A stretch of 64,000 nucleotides of DNA from Halicephalobus mephisto (Eukaryota; Nematoda; Chromadorea; Rhabditida; Panagrolaimidae). The stretch is from NCBI GenBank assembly GCA_009193035.1, contig SWDT01000041.1, positions 434,001 through 498,000 of the forward strand. The letters run 5' to 3'. The position numbers were made by a program, and so were the translations under genes. How positions within the stretch are numbered: position 1 is the first letter of the stretch; every line of letters begins with the position of its first letter. A model generated the notes under the pieces. The model was not told where the DNA came from and ran no database searches. It saw only the letters and a list, made by a program, of their open reading frames with translations. This document shows, piece by piece, positions 55,420-64,000 of this stretch.

Positions 55420-55457
55420 AAAAAAAATTTATTTTTGGTGGTGGTGCAATAATTAGT

Positions 55458-55463
55458 AATAAA
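55458..55463 (+). terminator. AATAAA poly(A) signal
   Basis: 39 nt after the ShKT gene stop codon. Confidence 0.6.
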
Positions 55464-56019
55464 TATTTTTAAAAATAAATTTTCAAAAAAGTCAAATCAA
55501 AAAAAATAATTACTTTTTTAAGTCAGAATTTTCAAAAAATCTTTATTGATTTTTTTAAAATTAAAATTTAAAAAAAATAAAAAATTTAAAATTTTTTAAA
55601 ATTAAAAAATATTTTTAAAAAAATAAAAATGACTTATTTTTAATAATTAAAATTCTTTGAAAATTTTGAAAAAAAAATTTTATATTTTTTTAATTAATTT
55701 GCAAATTTCGGTGGGGATGATTTTTGACAATTAAATATTGCCCGAAAGTGGTTTTTCAAAGTGCATGAACAATCCATCATTTTTTTGGTCTTTATCCTCA
55801 CGTGGCTCATCCCGCTTAATTAATATCATTCCTGTTTGTGGTCGAAGATTATTGAAATTCCAATGACGTCATGGATATCCATGGTTTCTACTTTGTCGGA
55901 ACAGAGAACTAAACTAAAAAGAGATCGCCTGAAGCGGTAGCCTGAATATCTAGGAACTCGGGATACTGTAGGACATGAATGAAATTTTCAGTTTTATTTT
56001 ATAAAACAATATAAAAATT

Positions 56020-56350
56020 ATTTTTTTAAATTAAAATTATTTTTTTAAATTAAAATTATTTTTTTAATAAAACTTATTTTTTAAAATAAAAGTTATTTTT
56101 TAAAATAAAAATGATCTTTTTTAAATTAAAATTATTTTTTTAAATTAAAATTATTTTTTTAATAAAAGTTATTTTTTCAATAAAAGTTATTTTTTAAAAT
56201 ATAAATGATCTTTTTTAAATTAAAATTATTTTTTTAATAAAACTTATTTTTTTAAATATCAATGATCTTTTTTAATAAAACTTATTTTTTAAAATAAAAG
56301 TTATTTTTTAAATATAAATCATTTTGTTTAATAAAAATTATTTTTAAAAA
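56020..56350. repeat. Tandem TTAAATTAAAATTATTTTTT-type array
   Basis: Irregular 20-30 bp units alternating AATAAAAGTTATTTTTT, TTAAATTAAAATTATTTT and AAATGATCTTTTTTAA. Confidence 0.7.
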
Positions 56351-56859
56351 TAAAAATTATTATATTTTATTTTTTATTCCAGTACACCTGGAACTAGAAA
56401 AATTTTCTAGTTAAACTTTATGTTTTGAACTTTTTTAAATATCTACTTAAAAAACATTAAATTTTTTGTTTTTTCAATGACCACTAAATAAACTTTTTTT
56501 TGTCAACAGATTCACTCTTAATTGTTAAAATTTTTTGTTTCTAAAATCGTCTCAGATTTGCCAAACTTTGGTGATTTTTCTATTTACTTTTCATTTCACG
56601 AGTCAGGTGCTTCCTTGGACACGTTCATTAGGAAAAATTCAATTGCAAAATTTTCTCATTGTTTGTCCTAAGTCCCGCCTGCGCGAAAAATTGGGTTATT
56701 TTTAGGTGAAAAATTTTTTTTTAAATTCTTGAACTTTAAAACTTTAAACTTTTTAAACCATACTGTATTTAAATAATAATTTTAGGATTTTAGAATTTTC
56801 AATTTTTAAATGAAACTTCATTTAAGAATTAATTTTAGGGTTTTTAACGATACTGTAAC

Positions 56860-57330
56860 TAAGTGATGATTTTAGAATTTTTAAACTTTTTAAACAATAT
56901 TGTAATTAAATAGTAATTTTTTTGATTTTTAAATTTTTTTTAATAATATTGTAATTAAATAGAAATTTTTTCGATTTTTACACTTTTTAAAACAATATTG
57001 TAACTAAATAGTAATTTTTTTGATTTTTACACTTTTTAAACAATAATGTAACTAAATAGTAATTTTTTCAATTTTTACACTTTTTTAATAATATTGTAAC
57101 TAAATAGTAATTTTTTTGATTTTTACACTTTTTTAACAATAATGTAACTAAATAGTAATTTTTACACTTTTTTAAACAATACTGTAACTAAATAGTAATT
57201 TTTTCGATTTTTAAACTTTTTTAACAATATTGTAACTAAATAGTAATTTTTTAAATTTTTATACTTTTTAACAATACTGTAACTAAATAGTAATTTTTAT
57301 ATTTTTTTAATAATATTGTATTGAAATTTG
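56860..57330. repeat. ~45-bp tandem array with TGTAACTAAATAGTAATTTT
   Basis: About ten degenerate copies, each with an AATA(T/A)TGTAACTAAATAG core, T-run and GATTTTTACAC. Confidence 0.8.
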
Positions 57331-59584
57331 ATTTTTGAATTTTTTCAACTTTTTTAGTCATACTGTAAGTAATGAATATTTTATGCTTTGTAGTAATTTT
57401 TAATTTTTCTTATTTTTTGAAAGGATTATATGGTTTTTGAATTCCATAAAATTTGTTAGAATTTCTTGCAACTTTGAAAAAAGCACGTATAATAAATTTT
57501 TTTTGGTTTTTGGTTTCAAAAAAAATTTTGAAAATTTAAAAATTTTTTGACTCATTTTTATTTTTTAAATGGAATAATTTATTAAATATTTTTAGATTCG
57601 TATTTAATCGAAAAATATATATTTCCTAAATTTTTGATTCTAAAAAAATTCAAAAATTTATTTCAGAAAAAATTCAATTTTTATGATTTTTGAAATGGTT
57701 CAATTTTCTGATTTTTTGGAAATTTCTAGAAATTCACGAAAAATAAAATTTTAATTTTAAAAAAATTCTAAATTTTTAATTTTAAAAAACTTTTATTTTT
57801 AATTTTAAAAAACTTTTATTTTTAATTTTAAAAAATTCTAAATTTTTAATTTTAAAAAATTTTTATTTTTAATTTTTAAATAAAATTAAAAAAATTAAAG
57901 ATTTTCTTTTTTTTGGACTTAATTGCAAAATTGTTAAAATTTATTTTAAAGTAATTTTTGATTTTTTGACGTCTTTCATGTTTACAATAGTGTAATTAAA
58001 TATTTTCAGAATTAAAAAAAAATCATGTAAATATATAATTTAATTTTTTTGGATTTAATTCCGAAATTTCAAAATTTTATAAAAATATTTTTTATTACAT
58101 TTGTTGTAAAGTTAAGGATTTTTTATTTTTATTGAAAAACTTTAAAATTTTAATTTTTTTTTAATTTTAGAATTTTTTATTTTTTTTTAATTTGAGGATT
58201 TTAATTTTTTTTTGATTTTAGGATTTTAATTTTTTTTATTTTAGGATTTTTTATTTTTTTAATTTTGGAATTTTTTAGTTTTTCTTAAATTTCTAGAATT
58301 TTTATTTTTTTTAAATTCCAAAAATAATTTTTTATATTTTGATTTTTTAACGATGTATTTCCATCTTATTGTAGTCAGGTGGTTACTTTTATAATCTTAC
58401 TGTAGCCGTAATGACGCGAACTCGTGTGCCACAATAACTTTTTGCACTTTTTAATACTTCCCTGTGGCATTTACAGTACACCTAGGAGGAAGTAAATCAG
58501 CTCAGGGATAATCCAATTTTTGACATTATTCAAATTCTGGGTCTGGTGTGTCACGGACGAAGCCCGAAAGGTAGCAAAATTAAATTAATCAATTTTCTTC
58601 TAGAATAAAGTTGACTGACATCAGTTCTGTTTTACCGTAAATTAAATTTTAAATATGTTCAGAAACATTCGTTATTTTGAAGTTCTTTAAAGAGGAAGTA
58701 TTTAGGGTTGTAAATTTATTTTCATAAGGATACGATATTTAATAATCCTAAAATTATTAAGTTAAAAATTTGACATTTAGTACTTTTAAAATTTTCTAAA
58801 AAATTTAATATTTTCAAATTTTTTTATATAAAAAAATCAATATTTATAATTTTTTAAATTTTATAAAAAATTAATCTTTATTATTTTTCAAATTTTATAA
58901 AAAATATAATATTTAGTATTTTCAAAATTTTATAAAAAATACAATATTTATTATTTTTTAAATTTTTTATATAAAAAATTTTTCTAAAATCCTATAAATT
59001 TTACATTTTTTAAAAATTAAAAGAATTATACTTTTTTAAATTAAAAATAAATTTTTATTTTTCTTAAATAAAAAGAATTTTATTTTTTTTTAAATAAATT
59101 TTATTTTTTTTTTAATTAAAAGAATTTAGAAATCACGTACCTTTAAAATCTCAGTTTTTAAAAATCGAAATAAAATTGAATTCCTTTTTCGCTACCGTAT
59201 TTCGGAGAAATCTCGTCATTCGCCGAATCGAATGTTTGATCGTAGCGGTTGGATATCTGCCCTCAGGCAATAATCAGGACAAAAGTTATTTTAATTTTAA
59301 AAATTTAAATTTTAAAACACAATTAATTTTGAAAATTATTTTTTACAATTTTTGCGTTTTTAAAAATACCATAATCGGGTGCAAAAAGTTTTTCGTTTTT
59401 CTGAATACAGATGAAACTCGCGCAGAATTCGAGCTTTGGTCGTTAGACCAGAGACTGTGACGTATGAAAGTTCGCTTTGAACGATGATCTTTCGTAAAAC
59501 GTAAAAGAAACAATAAATGTGCGTACATTTGGTATCGGACGAATGAACCTTGTTTCCACATTCTCTTTTCGATTTTGATCTATG

Positions 59585-59602
59585 AAAGTCATGCATGACT
59601 TT
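59585..59602. promoter_or_regulatory. 18-bp perfect palindrome
   Basis: AAAGTCATGCATGACTTT, inside the balanced-composition island 59400-59820. It could be a binding site for a dimeric factor; no gene is assigned to it. Confidence 0.35.
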
Positions 59603-61509
59603 TTTCGACGACTTTCTGCTTCTACGTGATCCAAAACGTATACGTGCTCTTAATTTGCTTTCTTATCAGGGTCACGTATGGCCTGTTGACGAAATTCATA
59701 GTTCAACGACGAAAAATCGGACTTAATTGATGCGGACTATGGCTTTAAGACCCTTATCAATTTTCAACTACTCTTTCGTCAGTCCTTGTTTTCTACTCTA
59801 AAGAGCTCCAAAAATTATTTTATTGTAAAATAAAAAATAAACCTTAATTAACTAGGGATACTGTAGGTGATTAAACATAAATTTTAGGGAAATAAAAATC
59901 ACTTTCAAAAAATACAGTAACCAAAAAAGTGAGTTTTTGAAAATTGGTCCCGACACGAAAATAAATTTTTAAATATTTAAAAAAAAATTAAAAAATTAAA
60001 TTTTTAAATATTTAAAAAAAATTAAAAAAATAAATTTTTAAATTACAATTTTTTAATTTTTTCTAAAATTACAATATTTTTTATTTTTTTATAAAATTAA
60101 AATATTTTTAATTTTTATTTTTTTTAATTAAAATTTTTTTTTATAAATTACAATTTTTTTTAATTTTTTTAAAAATTAAAATATTTTTATTTTTATTTTT
60201 TTTAATTAAAATTTTTTATTTTTTTTAATTAATTTTTTTGTTTTTTTAAATAAAATTTTTTGTGTCGAAACCAAAATTCAATAACTTGTTTTTTTAAATA
60301 CGTTTTTCTCCTTAAATGATAATTCTTCGTTCTTACAGTATGCTGTATAGTTAAACTTTGGCTTTCGTGAAAACAGCAACTTTTTCATTTTAGTTATTCA
60401 AAAAACTTTGGCTTTTTTGAGAATTCAAAATTCCGTTAAAAACTTCCTTGTCGAAAAATCTATAATTTAATCATTTTTGAAAATTAACTCCCACATTTTA
60501 CAGTAACCGTTTTTGAATTAATTATAGTGAAATTTCCAATTTTAAATCTTTTTATTTTTTAATTATTTTTGGCCGTTTTTTAGTTTTCTGAGAACACTCA
60601 AATTCACATACGTGCTGGAAAAAACTTCCTTGTGCTTATTTTCGAAACGGCACCGACAAACGACTATGAATTTTGCCATTCAAGTCCCCTCCCTAAGGCA
60701 AACAAGAAACACGAATTAAAGCACAAAGTTTTTAATTTTTATAAAATGACGAAATGTATAGTAGTTAATAAACGTGTTAGGATTCATTTTTGATTAATTC
60801 CTTTATGAAATACCAAAATTAGAAATATTAATTTTTTTTAAAAATAAATTCCAAAAAAAACTAATTTTTTAAATTAAAAAAAAAAATAAATTCCAAAAAA
60901 AGTTGATATTTTAAATTTAAAAAAAAATAAATTCCAAAAAAAAACTAATTTTTTTAAATTTTAAAAAATTCCAAAAAAATATTGATTTTTTAAATTTGAA
61001 AAAAAATAAATTCCAAAAAATTAGTTTTTTTAAATTCCAAAAAAATTTTTGAAATAAAATTGATTTTTGAAAATAAATTCTAAAAAAATTTAAATATAGT
61101 TTTTTGAAAAAATTAACTTTTTTATTTTTTAAAATAGTTGATTTTTGAAAATAAATTCTAAAAAAATTTAAATAAAATTCTTTGAAAAAATTAATTAAAT
61201 TCAATGAGGCTTTCATCAATGCCCATTAATTTAAAATTGGAGTTTTCAAAGATCAGAAAGTTGTGTTGTGATTTTAAAATAAAATTAAAATTATCCGTGT
61301 TAATACATTTGATATTTTTTAATTTAATCAACAAAAACACCAAGCTTATTTTCCGTATTTTCGATGTAAACATAGTTTTTTAAAAATAATCACATTTCTT
61401 AAAAAATAAAATGCAGTTTTTAAAAGAAGAAAACTGGTCCTAGCAGGATGCTTAGCAACTCCACTGGCGCTTTCATAAACTTTTTCAAAAAAATTAGGGA
61501 CTTTTTCGT

Positions 61510-62345
61510 GATTACAGTATACTTTTAAAATAATTCATTTTTAAATTAAATATATTTCATAATTTTTAAAACTAAAATATCAGCTTTTATTTTCTTTTAT
61601 TTATGTAAAAATAATTTTTAAAAATAAACATATTGAATTTCTAAATTTATTTCAAAATTAATCCTAGCACGATTTCCATTACTTTGAAAATCATTAATTT
61701 TTTACAATTACAGTATACTTTTAAAATCATTCATTTTTAAATTAAATATATTTCATAATTTTTAAAACTAAAATATCAGTTTTTTATTTTCTTTTATTTA
61801 TGTAAAAATAATTTTTAAAAATAACCATATTGAATTTTTAAATTTATTTTAAAATTAATCCTAGCACGATTTTTAATATCTTTTATTAGTTTCACATTAT
61901 TTTGAAAATCATTATTTTTTTCAATTACAGTATACCTTTGAAATTATTCATTTCTAAATTAAATATATTTCTTAATTTTTAAAAATAAAATATTAAAGTT
62001 CCTTATTCTATGATGTCTGCATACAAATAATTTTCAAAAATAGCCATATTTATTAAAAATTAAAGTTTATTTTTAGAAAATTAGTTCTAGTATGGTTTTT
62101 AGCAACGCCTACTAGTTCTTTATTAATTATTTCGAGAAATCATGAACTTTTTCACAATTACAGTATGCTTCTGATATCATTTATTTCTGAACTACTAAAT
62201 ATGTTTCCTAATTTTTAAAAATAAAAATCAAAGTTTTTATTTTATATTATTTATATAAAAATAATTTTTAAAAATAAACATTTAATTTTTAAGTTTATTT
62301 TAAAATTAATCCTAGCACGATTTCTATTATTTTTAAAATTATTAA
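61510..62345. repeat. ~200-230-bp tandem repeat with CAGTATACTTTT and CCTAGCACGATTT
   Basis: Four copies with CAGTAT(A/G)C landmarks near 61515, 61711, 61928 and 62161. Each also contains AATTAAATATATTTC and TTAATCCTAGCACGATTT. Confidence 0.75.
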
Positions 62346-62600
62346 TTTTTTTACAATTACAGTATACTTCGAAATTATTAACTTTTTTACAATTACAGTA
62401 TACTTTTGAAATTATTAACTTTTTCGCAATTACAGTATACTTCGAAATCATTATTTTTTTACAATTACAGTATACTTTGAAATTATTATTTTTTTACAAT
62501 TACAGTATAATTTTAAAATCATCAATTTTTTTTACAATTACAGTATACTTTTAAAACCATTAATTTTTCACAATTACAGTATACTTTTAAAATCATTTCG
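62345..62600. repeat. ~39-bp tandem array of ACAATTACAGTATACTTT
   Basis: About seven copies spaced 35-45 bp. It is apparently an amplification of the CAGTATAC segment of the longer repeat immediately upstream. Confidence 0.8.
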
Positions 62601-63479
62601 AAATGATTTGTGTTCTCCGTACTTTGTTCGATAAAATACCAGGTTTCCTACCCTGTGTTTTTTATTTAAATATAATTTTCTAAAATAATTTTTAAAAATT
62701 AAAAATGTCTTAGGAAATAAAATTGCCAGTCCCGACACGACGTTTGCTAATCCCACTGGACCTCATCAATTCCAAAAAATTTCAAAAACAATTGTAATTT
62801 TTTGAATATTATCAAAGATCAAGAAAAAAATTATTTAAAAAAAAATTTAAAAAATTAATTAAATTTGAAATTTATAAGAATTTTAAAAATTATTAAATTC
62901 AAAATTTTTAAAAAAAGCAAAAACTTGAAATTCGAAGTTCTTAAAAAATTAAAAATATAAAATTCGAAATTTTTAAAAATATAAAATGTGAAATTTTTAA
63001 AAATTAAAAAAATTTGAAATTCGAAATTTTAAAAAATATTATATTTGAAATTTTTTAAATTTTAAAAATTATTAAGTTTGAAATTTTTCGGGAATATCAA
63101 AAACACAAACATCATTTTCAAAATTTTTGTTTTAAATTGGTCCCGGAGAGATTACTGTTGACGTCGAGGAAATTAAATTTTTTTCAAACAAATTCGAAGT
63201 ACATGTGTTGAAAAATGCGAGGATTAATAGTTATCTCAAGTCTCGAAAAAAATTGTTTACCAATGTAAAATTAGAGTAATTTTGTATACTGTAAAAGTTG
63301 CAAACAATCCAGTCAAGATATCGGATTACATAGGAAATTTTATACTTCGGTCCCACAGCGAACATTAATTTTTTTAAATTTTTATGAAATAATTTTAAAC
63401 AAAAACGAAAAATTCAAAAAAACTAATACTCACTATGGGACCAATTTTTAATAAATAATAATTTTAGTTCAAACTAAAT

Positions 63480-64000
63480 ACAGTAAGATTGGGAAATTAT
63501 ACTTTGGTCCCATGACGAACTTTGATTTTTTAAATTTTTCTAAAATAATTTTTTAAATTTTTACAAAATAATTTTTTAAATTTTTACAAAATAATTTTTT
63601 GAATTTTTATAAAATAATTTTTTGAATTTTTATAAAATAATTTTTCGAATTTTTATAAAATAATTTTTTAAATTTTTCTAAAATAATTTTTTAAATTTTT
63701 ATAAAATAATTTTTTAAATTTTTATAAAATAATTTTTTTAACTCTAACAATACAGTAAGATAAAAATTGATATTTTAGCCCCATGACGAATTTTAATTTT
63801 AATTACTTTTTTTAAATTTTATTAAACAATTTTTCCAATTTTTATTAAATAATAATTTTAACCTGAACTAAATACAGTAAGATAAAAATTGATATTTTGG
63901 CTTTATAGCGAATGTTAATTTTAATTTTTTTTAAGTTTTATAAAACAATAATTTTAGTTCAAACTAAATATAGTAAGATAGGAAATTATACTTTGGTCCT
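63480..64000. repeat. Compound array reaching the window edge
   Basis: Units AAATTTTTATAAAATAATTT (~25 bp) embedded in a longer repeat that starts TATACTTTGGTCCCATGACG and ends AATACAGTAAGAT. The long unit recurs near 63340, 63500, 63770, 63890 and 63985, so the array probably continues past 64000. Confidence 0.7.

Larger units (their letters stand above)
55464..64000. other. 8.5 kb without a convincing gene
   Basis: Mostly A/T low-complexity sequence and tandem arrays. Islands of more balanced composition occur at 55790-55990, 58370-58620, 59170-59270, 59400-59820 and 60590-60740. None has a sustained open frame with splice sites or domain signatures. They may be regulatory DNA, relics or exons of a gene extending beyond the window. 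Confidence 0.5.

Noticed and set aside
59176..59460. 94-codon plus-strand frame and antisense frames in 59340-59634
   Set aside because: Internal stretch is Asn/Phe/Lys-rich A/T sequence with no domain. Competing frames of similar length on the other strand.
61191..62756. Several 60-70 codon minus-strand frames
   Set aside because: They lie in tandem repeats and are translations of the repeat unit.

Overview
The window looks like nuclear DNA of a nematode, most likely Caenorhabditis or a close rhabditid. The reasons are: many introns of 37-50 bp with GTAAGT/GTGAGT donors and TTTCAG acceptors; very AT-rich introns and spacers; recurrent TACTGTA/TACAGTA and CACGAAAATT words of the kind seen in Caenorhabditis non-coding DNA; and nematode-specific families (CUB-like, ground-like, ShKT arrays, vWA/C-type-lectin, F-box/FTH-type, divergent nuclear receptors). 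Assignments come from reading the sequence by eye. Exon models were checked for splice sites and reading-frame continuity, but not against transcripts or databases.

Layout, left to right. 584-6874, minus strand: a four-TM protein, an F-box-type protein and a nine-exon secreted CUB-like protein with a GPI-type tail. 8153-9998, plus: a GIPC PDZ adaptor, converging to within 23 bp on a minus-strand Ly6/ODR-2-like GPI protein (10022-12018) whose last intron holds a tRNA-Thr(TGT) gene. 14582-19973, minus: an eight-exon EAG-type K+ channel (egl-2 orthologue, 946 aa). 20-31 kb: a repeat-rich stretch with one certain gene (26235-28704, small single-pass membrane protein) and two unresolved coding-like islands. 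31.2-37.5 kb: a cysteine-rich type I membrane protein and two small single-pass membrane proteins. 38243-40703, minus: a nuclear hormone receptor. 41696-43207, minus: an SLC22-like transporter containing a GC-AG intron. 45281-46435, plus: an intronless vWA + C-type-lectin protein. 46700-49167, minus: a TTBK/CK1-family kinase directly downstream of a NIFK-type nucleolar RRM protein, possibly an operon, divergent from an uncharacterised gene at 49369-50732. 51107-53439, minus: a ground-like (grl) protein. 53976-55419, plus: a multi-ShKT secreted protein. 55.4-64 kb: no convincing gene, mostly AT-rich tandem repeats.

Mobile and repeated DNA is the other main content. There is a family of TACAGT...ACTGTA foldback elements (Tc1/mariner-like MITEs), including one inserted inverted inside another. 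There is also a 5'-truncated non-LTR retrotransposon tail with a (CAATA)n end and flanking target duplications, and more than a dozen tandem arrays. The genes show no single pathway. Several (CUB-like, vWA/CTLD, ShKT, ground-like, Ly6, cysteine-rich receptor) encode secreted or surface proteins of the kind that expand in nematode epidermal/intestinal defence and cuticle functions. I did not find a clearly new multi-gene system; the most unusual items are listed as findings.
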